DNA of 64,000 nt from an uncultured Verrucomicrobia subdivision 3 bacterium. GTDB lineage: Bacteria > Verrucomicrobiota > Verrucomicrobiia > Limisphaerales > DASXHY01. Shown here in pieces: positions 45,269 through 53,684 of this stretch. Location: contig CALBZA010000083.1 in the NCBI GenBank assembly GCA_937890005.1, positions 1 to 64,000 of the forward strand. Direction: 5' to 3'. A program made the position numbers and the translations under genes. The notes beneath the pieces were generated by a model. That model saw nothing but the letters and a program-made list of their open reading frames with translations. It had not been told where the DNA came from and did no database searches. Within the stretch, counting starts at the first letter, position 1. Every line of letters starts with the position of its first letter.

Positions 45269-46503
45269 AGTTGGTTACTTGGTTGTTTGGTTTTCAAGAT
45301 TCTGCATCGGAAAAGAACGTTGCCGGACGTATCGATAGCCCGGCGGCGAACTGGCGGCGAGGCTGAAAGCAGGGATGATAATTCCCGGCGCATTTCAAGG
45401 TCCGCGGACTTCATCGCCCCGTAATACTGAGGAACTTGCTGATGGTCAAAGTAAACATCGACGGCTCGGGCAGAATGAGCCCCTCTCCCTGACCCTCTCC
45501 CCGCACTTCGTTGCGGGGCGAGGGAACTTTTGGGGGTGCGGGCGTCCAGTTGCGCATGGGCAGAAAGTGCGCAACGGAATGCACGCAAGGCAATTGATGA
45601 AGCATTCAGCCACAGGTTGACGCTCACATCTCCCTCTCTTCCGAGCGAAGCCGGAGGAGAGAGCTGGGAAGAGGAGACATTTGGCTGAGAAACCCCTCTC
45701 CCTAACCCTCTCCCCGCGCTTCGTTGCGTGGCGAGGGAACTTTTCGGGATGCGGGCACCCTGTTGCGCATGGGCAGAACTGGCGCAACGGAATGCATGCA
45801 AGGCAATTGATGAAGCATTCAGCCACAGCTTGACGCTCACATCTCCCTCTCTTCCGAGCGAAGCCGGAGGAGAGAGCTGGGAAGAGGAGACATTTGGCTG
45901 AGAAACCCCTCTCCCTAACCCTCTCCCCGCGCTTCGTTGCGTGGCGAGGGAACTTTTCGGGATGCGGGCACCCTGTTGCGCATGGGCAGAACTGGCGCAA
46001 CGGAATGCATGCAAGGCAATTGATGAAGCATTCAGCCACAGCTTGACGCTCACATCTCCCTCTCTTCCGAGCGAAGCCGGAGGAGAGAGCTGGGAAGAGG
46101 AGACATTTGGCTGAGAAACCCCTCTCCCTAACCCTCTCCCCGCGCTTCGTTGCGTGGCGAGGGAACTTTTCGGGATGCGGGCACCCTGTTGCGCATGGGC
46201 AGAACTGGCGCAACGGAATGCATGCAAGGCAATTGATGAAGCATTCAGCCAAAGCTTGACGCTCACATCGCCATCGCTTCCGAGCGAAGCCGGAGGAGAG
46301 GGCTGGGGAGGGGATGTATTTGGCTGAAAATCCCCTCTCCCTAACCCTCTCCCCGCACTTCGTTGCGGGGCGAGGGAACATTTCAGGGTGCGGGCGTTCA
46401 GCTGCACTTGGGCAGAACATGCCGCATGGCGCGGGCGTCCTGCCTGTGGAGTCCAAAGGCGTTTCGCTGCCAGTCTCTGGAGACCTCGTTCCATTTCGCC
46501 GGT
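45269..46503. other. 1.2-kb non-coding gap within the arabinose locus
   Basis: No credible gene is seen between galM and araD. Two minus-strand open frames (45265-46494 and 45446-46456) run through it, but both are by-products of a tandem repeat whose 213-bp period is divisible by three. The flanks outside the array (45269-45479 and about 46431-46503) show no other feature. Confidence 0.8.
45480..46430. repeat. Tandem array of 213-bp units (about 4.4 copies)
   Basis: Units begin at 45480, 45693, 45906, 46119 and 46332, each 213 bp apart, at the same CCCCTCTCCCTAACCCTCTC motif (G for A in the first). Copies two and three appear identical. The end of copy four and the last partial copy diverge, and the first and last units share the GCACTTCGTTGCGGGGCGAG variant. 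Each unit holds two palindromic parts: the CCCTCTCC..GGCGAGGG element at its start and CTTCCGAGCGAAGCCGGAG about 160 bp in. The CCCTCTCCCTAACCCTCTCC core resembles dispersed intergenic repeats of many bacteria. Confidence 0.92.
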
Positions 46504-47202
46504 TTACTTCTGTCCGTAATACGCGCCCGGTCCGTGTTTGCGCAGGAAATGTTTTTGTAACAGGACCGATTGCATCGGCTTCAGCTTCGGATTGATCCGC
46601 AGCGTTTCGCTGTTCAGCTTGGCGATGAATTCCAGCACGGAGGCGTTGTGAACGGCGTCATGAACATCCTTGCCCCACGTGAACGGCCCGTGGCTTGCCA
46701 CCAGCACGGCGGGATGCTGCATCGGATCGAACTTCAGCTTTTTGAACGTCTCAACGATCACATGGCCGGTGTTGGCTTCGTAATCGTTTTTGATTTCGTT
46801 CGGCTTCATCAGCCGCGTGCAAGGGACGTCGCCGAACCAGTAGTCGGCCTGGGTCGTGCCATACGCGAGCAGCGGCTTGCAGGCCTGCGCCCAGGACGTC
46901 GCGAACAGGCTGTGCGTGTGCACCACGCCGCCAATCTCCGGAAACGCACGGTAAAGCACCAGATGCGTGTCGGTGTCCGAGCTGGGTTTCAATTTGCCTT
47001 CGACGACCTTGCCGGTTTCGAGAGAGACGCAAACCATGTGCTGCGGTTTCATCTCGGAGTAGGGGACACCGCTGGGTTTGATCACCATGACGCCGCTGGC
47101 GCGGTCGATGGCGCTGGCGTTGCCCCACGTTTGAATCACCAGGCCCTCGGTCACAAGGTCGAGGTTCGCCTGGCAAACTTCTTTCTTCAGATTTTCCAAC
47201 AT
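46504..47202 (-). CDS. araD: L-ribulose-5-phosphate 4-epimerase
   Basis: A 232-residue class II aldolase-family enzyme that turns L-ribulose 5-phosphate into D-xylulose 5-phosphate, feeding the pentose phosphate pathway. Key segments are WGNASAID near residue 27, MVIKPSGVPYSEM, the zinc-binding histidines in VVHTHSLFATSWAQ and the ending GPGAYYGQ. Length equals E. coli AraD (231). It is the third step of arabinose breakdown after AraA and AraB, and it follows araB by 112 bp that contain a long inverted repeat. Confidence 0.96.
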   Translation of the reverse strand: MLENLKKEVCQANLDLVTEGLVIQTWGNASAIDRASGVMVIKPSGVPYSEMKPQHMVCVSLETGKVVEGKLKPSSDTDTHLVLYRAFPEIGGVVHTHSLFATSWAQACKPLLAYGTTQADYWFGDVPCTRLMKPNEIKNDYEANTGHVIVETFKKLKFDPMQHPAVLVASHGPFTWGKDVHDAVHNASVLEFIAKLNSETLRINPKLKPMQSVLLQKHFLRKHGPGAYYGQK

Positions 47203-47214
47203 AAATGCGTTCCA

Positions 47215-47281
47215 CCGCAGAGGCGCAGAGACGCAGAGAAGAGAACCGGTTCTGGCTCTCTGCGCCTCTGCGTCTCTGCGG
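47215..47281. repeat. CGCAGAGGCGCAGAG inverted repeat between araB and araD
   Basis: A left arm beginning CCGCAGAGGCGCAGAGACGC (47215-47239) and a right arm ending CTCTGCGTCTCTGCGG (to 47281) form a long imperfect hairpin around GAACCGGTTC. A related inverted repeat lies at 49011-49097. There is no T tail, so it is likely a dispersed palindrome or an mRNA-stabilising structure. Confidence 0.8.
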
Positions 47282-47314
47282 TCAATTTCATTTCCAGTTA
47301 AAAAGGGGATCGGT

Positions 47315-48991
47315 TCACTTCCGCACCCGACTGCGGATTTCGATGAGCTTCTTCATCACGCCGCTCAGGTTGCCGTTCCAATTCTTCGTGCCAAAGGCGT
47401 CGTGGAGCTGCTTGTAAAGCGCGTAAAGCTCCTTGTAGATCGCGTGCGCTTTCGGGTTCGGCTTGTAAACCTTGGGCTTCAAACCGGTCATCTTCTTCTG
47501 TGCCGTTGCGAAATCCTTGTGCGCTCCGGCCACAACCGCCGCGGCGATGGCCGAGCCCAGCGCGCAGGTCTGTGCCGAGCGGCTGATCTTCATCGGGCGA
47601 CCGGTGATGTCGGCATAGATCTGCATGACGAGCGCGCTCTTCTCGGCAATACCTCCGCAGTTCACCACTTCGGAAATCTTCACGCCGTATTCTTCGTAAC
47701 GATTGATGATCGTCAGCGCGCCGTAAGCGGTGGCTTCGATCAGGGCGCGATAGATTTCCGCCGGCGTCGTGTAAAGCGTCTGGCCGACGAGCAGGCCGGT
47801 GAGCTGTTGATCGACGAGCACGGTGCGGTTGCCGTTGTTCCAGTCGAGTGCGAGCAAACCGCTTTCACCGGGCTGAAGCTTCAATGCACCCTGGGTGAGC
47901 GCTTCATGTGAACCTGCCTTGGGACCGCCGGGCTGGATGTAATTCACCAGCCAGTTGAAAATGTCGCCGACGGCGGATTGTCCGGCTTCGATTCCGAAAT
48001 AACCGGGAACCACACTGCCATTCACAATGCCGCAGACGCCGGGAATGTCCGCAAGCTTCGCGGTATTCACGCGCACGCTGATGTCGCAGGTGCTGGTGCC
48101 GATGATCTTCACCAGCGTTCCGGGTTTCACGCCTGCGCCGATTGCGCCGGTGTGGGCATCGAATGCGCCGACCGCCACGGGAATTCCGGCAGGCAGACCG
48201 GTGCGTTTTGCCCAGGCGGGCGTGAGTTTGCCGACCGCGGAATCAACGGCGAGCACACGCTTCGGCAGACGATCGCGCAATGCGCCGAGCTTCGGATCGA
48301 GCTTCGAGAGAAATGCCTTGTCCGGATAACCGCCCCAGGTGTCGCTGTACATCGCCTTGTGTCCGGCGGCACAGATGCCGGCGATGAACTTGTCCGGATG
48401 CAGCGTGTCGGTGAGCGCAGCGGGAACGAAGTCGGAGAGTTCGATCCAGGAATGGGCCGCTTTGAAAACCTCCGGCGACGAACGCAGGCATTTCAGGATC
48501 TTGCTGAAGAACCATTCGCTCGAATAGGTGCCGCCGCATTTGGCGAGATACTGCGGGCGCATCTTCCGGGCGAGTGCGGTGATTTCATTCGCTTCGGCAA
48601 TGCCGGTGTGATCCTTCCACAACCATGCCATTGCAGCCGGGTTGTTTTCGAACTTCTTTTGGAACACCAGCGGCTCGCCGTTTGCATCGACGGGCAGGGG
48701 AGTGGAGCCGGTGGTATCGACGCCGATGCCGATGACCTGTTCCGGTTTGAATCCCCGGACGCTTTTCTTCGCGGTGGCGAGAGCCTGTTTGATCGTGACC
48801 TCGGCGCCTTTCAGGTAATCCGCCGGATGCTGGCGGGCGAGGTTGGGATCGCGGCTGAGGATCACGCCTTGTGTGCCGTGGGCGTAGGTCCAGACGGCGG
48901 CGGCGACTTCCGCGCCATTGGCGACGTTGACAATGAGGGCGCGAACGGAGTTCGTGCCGTAATCGAGACCGATGGTGTATTGAGCGCTCAT
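47315..48991 (-). CDS. araB: L-ribulokinase
   Basis: A 558-residue FGGY-family kinase phosphorylating L-ribulose. The N-terminal phosphate site (YTIGLDYGTNSVRALIV), the IGIGVDTTGSTPLPV segment, VAVGAFDAHTGAIGAGV and the C-terminal NCGGIAEKSALVMQIYADIT signature are all present. The length fits AraB (about 566). It lies between araD and the first arabinofuranosidase gene. Both flanking gaps hold inverted repeats. It acts after AraA and before AraD. Confidence 0.96.
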   Translation of the reverse strand: MSAQYTIGLDYGTNSVRALIVNVANGAEVAAAVWTYAHGTQGVILSRDPNLARQHPADYLKGAEVTIKQALATAKKSVRGFKPEQVIGIGVDTTGSTPLPVDANGEPLVFQKKFENNPAAMAWLWKDHTGIAEANEITALARKMRPQYLAKCGGTYSSEWFFSKILKCLRSSPEVFKAAHSWIELSDFVPAALTDTLHPDKFIAGICAAGHKAMYSDTWGGYPDKAFLSKLDPKLGALRDRLPKRVLAVDSAVGKLTPAWAKRTGLPAGIPVAVGAFDAHTGAIGAGVKPGTLVKIIGTSTCDISVRVNTAKLADIPGVCGIVNGSVVPGYFGIEAGQSAVGDIFNWLVNYIQPGGPKAGSHEALTQGALKLQPGESGLLALDWNNGNRTVLVDQQLTGLLVGQTLYTTPAEIYRALIEATAYGALTIINRYEEYGVKISEVVNCGGIAEKSALVMQIYADITGRPMKISRSAQTCALGSAIAAAVVAGAHKDFATAQKKMTGLKPKVYKPNPKAHAIYKELYALYKQLHDAFGTKNWNGNLSGVMKKLIEIRSRVRK

Positions 48992-49010
48992 GTGGTGGTT
49001 AAAGATTTAT

Positions 49011-49097
49011 TTCAACGCAGAGGCGCAAAGGACGCAAAGATTCGCGGAAAGAAGGTGCTTGCTCCTGCTCTCTTCGTCTCTGTGTCTCTGCGTTGAA
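49011..49097. repeat. Second CGCAGAG inverted repeat, upstream of araB
   Basis: TTCAACGCAGAG (49011-49022) and CTCTGCGTTGAA (49086-49097) are perfect 12-bp terminal arms, with further imperfect pairing inside (GGCGCAAAGGACGCAAAGA against TCTTCGTCTCTGTGTC). It is related to the element at 47215-47281. Confidence 0.8.
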
Positions 49098-49117
49098 GAT
49101 GTTTTGGCATTTCAGTT

Positions 49118-51109
49118 TTATTTTGCAGGAATGCGGAGAACGGACACGGAGTTTGCCGGGAACAGATGGTTGAATGCAGTGTCGCGCACTTCGAGTTTTT
49201 GCGTCACAGGCGAAACCTGCATCGGATCGTCCAGCGTGTTCTGCGCATTGAGATCTTCGGCGGTGAGAATCGTCACATGGCCGGATCCAACTTTTCGAAC
49301 GCCGGTGAGATTGATCGCGGCTGATACATTGTTCGCCGTGGCATTGACAACTTTCACAATCACTTCGCCCTCCTTCTGATCGCGCACTGCGCTGGCGAAG
49401 AAACGGGATTCAGCCGGGACCTGAATCTGAATCGGCAGGACGAAATCGCCACGATTGCGACTGAAGAGCTGCTGAACGTAATAGCTCGGCGTTCCCATGA
49501 CGCGCAGGTTGTCCACCCAGATCAGATCCGGGTTCCATTGCCAGGCGTCCACGTGCGCGAAGAGCGGCGCGTAGGCGGCCATTCGGACGACGTCGGCATT
49601 GCGTTCGAAACCGGTCATCACCGCGGCTTCCGAGAGCGCGACTTCGAGATTGTTCGCGCGGCTGCGATGGTGTGACGCGTATTCGCCGGCAAAGACTTTC
49701 GGACCGTTGCGATCGTATTTGTCGTAACGATTCACGTTGTTGAAGAACCAGTCGGGTGGGCGATAGAAATGTTCGTCCACGATATCTGCGTTCAACTCCC
49801 GCAGCTTCGACCAGAGGAAATCAAAACGTTCGCCGCCGGGATCGGGGCCGGCCGCTGCGATCAGCTGAATCTCCGGATGCTTTTCTTTCAGCACCCTGGC
49901 GAAGGCAGCGTAGCGTTCGACGTATTGCGGTCCCCATTGTTCGTTGCCGACACCGAGCATTTTCAGGTTGAACGGCTTTGAGTGTCCCATCGCCGCGCGG
50001 ACGGCGCCCCATTTGGTTTTCGTGGAACCGTTGGCGAATTCAATCAGGTCGAGGGCGTCCTGAATGTAGGGATCGAGCTGATCGAGCGGGACGAGTTCGC
50101 CGGAGTTGTACTGGCAGGCCATGCCGCAGTTGAGAATCGGCATCGGCTCGGCATTCAGATCTTCGCACAGCAGGAAGTATTCGAAGAAGCCGAGTCCGAA
50201 CGACTGGTAATAATCCTTCGCGCCGCGTCCGCGATTCGCGAATTCGACGTTCCAGCGATTCATGATCAGCTTCCGATCTTCGATTTTTCCGATCGTATTT
50301 TTCCACTCGTAACGATTTGTCAGGACGCGTCCTTCCACGATGCAACCGCCGGGGAAGCGGACGAAGCCGGGCTTGAGATCGGCGAGCATCTGGACCATGT
50401 CCGCGCGCAAACCATTCGGGCGATTCTTCCAGGTGTTCTTCGGAAAGAGGGAGATCATGTCGAGATCCAGCGTTCCGCCCTGAACGGTCAATTGAAGGTT
50501 TGCCTTGGCGTCGGTGACCGATGAACGGAGCCTCGTAGTGTGTTGTTTCCAGTCCTTGTCGAACCTGCTGATTTCCGCGGAAGCCAATGACTTTCCATTC
50601 GCACCGATCAGGTCGAGGCGCAGCACCGGCTTTCCTTCAACCACACGGGCTTGAACGGAGAAGTTGTACGTTTCCTTCTCGCGAACTCCCATTCCGCGAA
50701 AGCCTTCATTGATGATTCCCGCGGTGGAAGAAAGCCGCACGAAATGCGGCTGTGCGGTTGAGAAGGGTTTGTCTGCGTGAATGGAAACTTTGGACGCGTC
50801 GGAAACTTTCCAGCCCATCAACGCATCCGGAAACTCGAACGAACGGTTCTTCACCAGTTCAGCGTAGAGACCGCCGTCCGCGCCGAAGTTGATGTCTTCG
50901 AAGAACACGCCCCACATTGCCGGGTTGATTTTCGCGCCCGGTTGATCCGCCTGAATGGAGATTTGAACCTGGGACTCCGCAGCAGTTGCTGTGAACGTCG
51001 AAATGATCAGAGCAATCGCGGAAAACAAGGTGAACGCAGCGCGCCTGATTGCTGGGCAAACCGGAAAGTCTGCCTTGCGAGCGTTTTGATCGGCTGAGAA
51101 GTGCGTCAT
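49118..51109 (-). CDS. Secreted GH51 alpha-L-arabinofuranosidase
   Basis: A 663-residue exported glycosidase that removes terminal arabinofuranose. The N-terminus has a hydrophobic export segment (AAFTLFSAIALIISTFTATA, about 24-43). Mature sequence starts with ISIQADQPGAKINPAMWGVF, followed by a carbohydrate-binding-like insert (about 90-215) and the GH51 barrel. The acid/base is in LGVGNEQWGPQY and the nucleophile in VFAGEYASHH. A C-terminal beta-domain ends the protein. It is a paralogue of the next gene and starts 15 bp after its stop, so the two are co-transcribed and probably arose by duplication. Confidence 0.94.
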   Translation of the reverse strand: MTHFSADQNARKADFPVCPAIRRAAFTLFSAIALIISTFTATAAESQVQISIQADQPGAKINPAMWGVFFEDINFGADGGLYAELVKNRSFEFPDALMGWKVSDASKVSIHADKPFSTAQPHFVRLSSTAGIINEGFRGMGVREKETYNFSVQARVVEGKPVLRLDLIGANGKSLASAEISRFDKDWKQHTTRLRSSVTDAKANLQLTVQGGTLDLDMISLFPKNTWKNRPNGLRADMVQMLADLKPGFVRFPGGCIVEGRVLTNRYEWKNTIGKIEDRKLIMNRWNVEFANRGRGAKDYYQSFGLGFFEYFLLCEDLNAEPMPILNCGMACQYNSGELVPLDQLDPYIQDALDLIEFANGSTKTKWGAVRAAMGHSKPFNLKMLGVGNEQWGPQYVERYAAFARVLKEKHPEIQLIAAAGPDPGGERFDFLWSKLRELNADIVDEHFYRPPDWFFNNVNRYDKYDRNGPKVFAGEYASHHRSRANNLEVALSEAAVMTGFERNADVVRMAAYAPLFAHVDAWQWNPDLIWVDNLRVMGTPSYYVQQLFSRNRGDFVLPIQIQVPAESRFFASAVRDQKEGEVIVKVVNATANNVSAAINLTGVRKVGSGHVTILTAEDLNAQNTLDDPMQVSPVTQKLEVRDTAFNHLFPANSVSVLRIPAK

Positions 51110-51124
51110 GTTATTGATGCTTGG

Positions 51125-53512
51125 TTACTTCTTTGTGGCGATCCGCAACACCGTGAACGAGTTGCCGGGGAAGCTGCGCGTGAATTTGGCTCCAGAAATT
51201 GTCAGCTCTTCGGTCTTCGGCGAAACCTTGAGCGGCTCTTCAATGGAGTTTTCATCCAGCGGACTGGCCGAGGTGAGAACGATCGCCTGTGCTTTTCCAG
51301 GAACACTGGCGAGCCCCTTCAGATCGATCGTCGTTTCAGTCGGACCGGCGGCAGTGTTGACCACTTTCAAAATGACGTCGCCGGTCTTCTTGTCCTGCGT
51401 GGCGCTGGCGTAGATCGTGTGTGTGGTGAGCAGTTGCCGACGGGTGTTGTGAATCAGTTTTCCATCGAGCCAGCAACGGATGCGTTCTCCCGCAAGTTCC
51501 ACACGGATGTCATACCAACGTCCGGTTTCCACCGCGCCGCGTCTGCCATCGACCGTGGCGTCGAGTTCCAACGCATGCTGGGTGTTTTCCCAGCCGGCGA
51601 TGTTCCACCAGGTGCGATCCTCGTTGTCCTGGATGTGGAACAGGATCAGGAAGCCTTCGCGGCCGGCGAGTTTTCGGGCCTTCAAATCGATGGTGTAATC
51701 CTTCCACGACCTGTCACCCACAAGGGCGCGAACGAACGACTTTTCGGCGGTCTGCCGCAAGGCACCATCCTGAACGCTCCACTCGCCTTCGCCAAAGAAA
51801 CTCCAGCCGTTGCTGCCGCTGCTGGCGAAATCGGATTGATAAAGAACTTTGCCGTCCGGCGCGGTGACTTTGATGTCCTTGAATTCCGCCTGCGTGTTCC
51901 ATGTGCCGACGCCGATTCTTCCATACGGAGCCGGTTGAGAAATGGTTTCACTCTTCACTTCGATCGGGAGCGTGACGTCGCCGCGATGCACGCTGAACAG
52001 TTGCTGAACGTAATAACCGGGAAGGCCATACCAGCTCGCGCTGTCGAAGTTGATCAGATCGGGATTCCAGGCGCGATGATTCAGGTTCACGAAGAGCGGG
52101 GCATAAGCGGCCATCACAACGACGTCCGAATTGCGTTCCATGCCGGTCATGAACGCCGCCTCGCCGAGCGCGGCGCGCAGATGGCCTTTGCCGGCGTTCT
52201 TGGTCACGGCGTATTCGCCGACGAACACCTTCGGACCGTTGCGATCGTATTTGTCATACATTGTCGCACGGCGCATGAACGCTTCCGGCGATTCGTAATA
52301 ATGTTCGTCCACGATTTCCGGCATCGGATCGGTCGGATAACCGCCGGCCCAATGATTCGCGATGAGCGTGATCTCGGGATATTTCGCCTTGATCGCTTTC
52401 ACGAACAGCGGCCAGCGTTCCGCGTAATCGCGTCCGCCGTTTTCATTGCCGATTTCGAGAAAGCGCAGATTGAACGGGGCGGGGTGGCCGTTCTTCGCAC
52501 GCAACGCGCCCCAGACGGAATTCGTCGGGCCATTCGCGTATTCGATCGCATCCAGCGCATCCTGAACCCACGGTCCCATGCGATCGAGCGGAACGGATTC
52601 CTTGTGCGACATGCCGACGTTGATGCAGAAAAGCGGTTCGGCGCCGAGATCTTCCGCGAGCTGCAGATACTCGTGATAACCGATACCGTGCGTGGCGTTG
52701 TAGCCCCAGATGTTGTAGAGCGGCGTGCGGGCATCGACGTTGCCGATCGTGTTCTTCCATTGATACGCGCGGGACATGTCCTCGCCTTCAACCCAGCAGC
52801 CGCCGGGGAAACGCAGGAAGGAAGGCTTCAGCGCATCGATCGATTCGGCGAGATCGACACGGAGTCCATGGCCTTTCCAGGTCCTGTTCGGCATCAGGGA
52901 CACCATGTCGAGGAACACTGTTCCCGTGTTGGTGCTCCAAAGAATCAGATGCCCTTTCGGGTCGGAACCGGAAGGTGTGAGTTCCAGGGTGAACCATTTC
53001 CATTGGTCGGTGAGGCCGCTGATCTGGCCGCGGGCGAGATCGTTGCCGGACTGATTTTCCAGCACCACTCCGAGCGTTCCGTTAAATCCATCTGCTGCAC
53101 GGGCAGCGACCTTGAACGTGTAGGTCTCGCCCTTGACGAAGTTCATTCCCCAATACCCTTCGTTTCTCAGCGACGCGGAACCGGCAAACTTGATTTGAAG
53201 GCTCTGGCGGTTGAATGGATTGAGCGGACGACTGGAATCGATCGACCATTCGGTTTTGCCGTCGGTTGCATTCAACTTCCAATAGCGCAACTCGTCGCTG
53301 CCTTCGAACGAACGATTGCGGACAAGTTCAGGATACAAACCGCCGTCGGCTGACAAATTGATGTCTTCGAAGAAAATACCCCAAAGCAACGGGGAAACTG
53401 AGTGGCCGGGTTTGTCGGCCTGAACGGAAATGGTTGCCGGAGCGGCAGTGGTCGGAAACGGGGTCGCAACGGTCGCAACAATTGCGAGTGCGCCAAGGAG
53501 TATCTTCTTCAT
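51125..53512 (-). CDS. Secreted GH51 alpha-L-arabinofuranosidase with an embedded lectin-like domain
   Basis: A 795-residue exported enzyme starting at the ATG at 53512 (MKKILLGALAIVATVATPFP); an open frame extends upstream without support. The GH51 core has ISVQADKPGHSVSPLLWGIF, the acid/base in LEIGNENGGRDY and the nucleophile in VFVGEYAVTK. Compared with its neighbour, it carries about 175 extra residues (about 521-697) inside the C-terminal beta-domain, between LPIEVKS and IYASATQDKK. This insert (FEGEGEWSVQDGALRQ-like pattern, RWYDIRVELAGERIRCWLDG) looks like a concanavalin/LamG or DUF1080-type sugar-binding fold. It likely targets the enzyme to polymeric arabinan. Confidence 0.93.
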   Translation of the reverse strand: MKKILLGALAIVATVATPFPTTAAPATISVQADKPGHSVSPLLWGIFFEDINLSADGGLYPELVRNRSFEGSDELRYWKLNATDGKTEWSIDSSRPLNPFNRQSLQIKFAGSASLRNEGYWGMNFVKGETYTFKVAARAADGFNGTLGVVLENQSGNDLARGQISGLTDQWKWFTLELTPSGSDPKGHLILWSTNTGTVFLDMVSLMPNRTWKGHGLRVDLAESIDALKPSFLRFPGGCWVEGEDMSRAYQWKNTIGNVDARTPLYNIWGYNATHGIGYHEYLQLAEDLGAEPLFCINVGMSHKESVPLDRMGPWVQDALDAIEYANGPTNSVWGALRAKNGHPAPFNLRFLEIGNENGGRDYAERWPLFVKAIKAKYPEITLIANHWAGGYPTDPMPEIVDEHYYESPEAFMRRATMYDKYDRNGPKVFVGEYAVTKNAGKGHLRAALGEAAFMTGMERNSDVVVMAAYAPLFVNLNHRAWNPDLINFDSASWYGLPGYYVQQLFSVHRGDVTLPIEVKSETISQPAPYGRIGVGTWNTQAEFKDIKVTAPDGKVLYQSDFASSGSNGWSFFGEGEWSVQDGALRQTAEKSFVRALVGDRSWKDYTIDLKARKLAGREGFLILFHIQDNEDRTWWNIAGWENTQHALELDATVDGRRGAVETGRWYDIRVELAGERIRCWLDGKLIHNTRRQLLTTHTIYASATQDKKTGDVILKVVNTAAGPTETTIDLKGLASVPGKAQAIVLTSASPLDENSIEEPLKVSPKTEELTISGAKFTRSFPGNSFTVLRIATKK

Positions 53513-53535
53513 CAATCTGCGTAGTCTGTAGTTAT

Positions 53536-53672
53536 TGGAAACAGGGTGAGCCCGTTTCCAGCATGTCTGTCTGTAGTAAGCGGGGAAATCGTCTCGTTCG
53601 AGACACTCCCCTGAAGCGGCACGATGCCGCGATCCGCGGTGTTCTCTCCCGCGGGTGAGCGAGAGAGAACAC
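53536..53672 (-). repeat. Four consecutive hairpins between araA and the arabinofuranosidase gene
   Basis: Within 137 bp of intercistronic sequence lie four separate dyads: TGGAAAC/GTTTCCA with an inner GGG/CCC (53536-53560), GGGGA/TCCCC enclosing GTCTCG-TT-CGAGAC (53582-53611), GCGGC/GCCGC (53616-53630) and GTGTTCTCTC/GAGAGAACAC (53639-53672). None has a T tail in the transcribed direction. A role in mRNA processing or differential stability within the operon is plausible. Confidence 0.75.
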
Positions 53673-53684
53673 GCGAAAGGGATT

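Noticed and set aside
45480..46430. CRISPR array
   Set aside because: The repeat is contiguous with no unique spacers, the unit is 213 bp, and there are no cas genes.
45265..46494. Minus-strand open frames of 409 and 336 codons between galM and araD
   Set aside because: They translate a 213-bp tandem repeat in two frames, have no start signals or family resemblance, and exist only because the period is a multiple of three.
51101..53353. 750-codon plus-strand open frame opposite the second GH51 gene
   Set aside because: Antisense shadow produced by the codon bias of a real gene; its translation is Arg/Val/Gly-rich without domain signatures. The same applies to long frames opposite araA (53655-55202), the acyl-CoA synthetase (28705-30048) and the pectate lyase (2063-3274).
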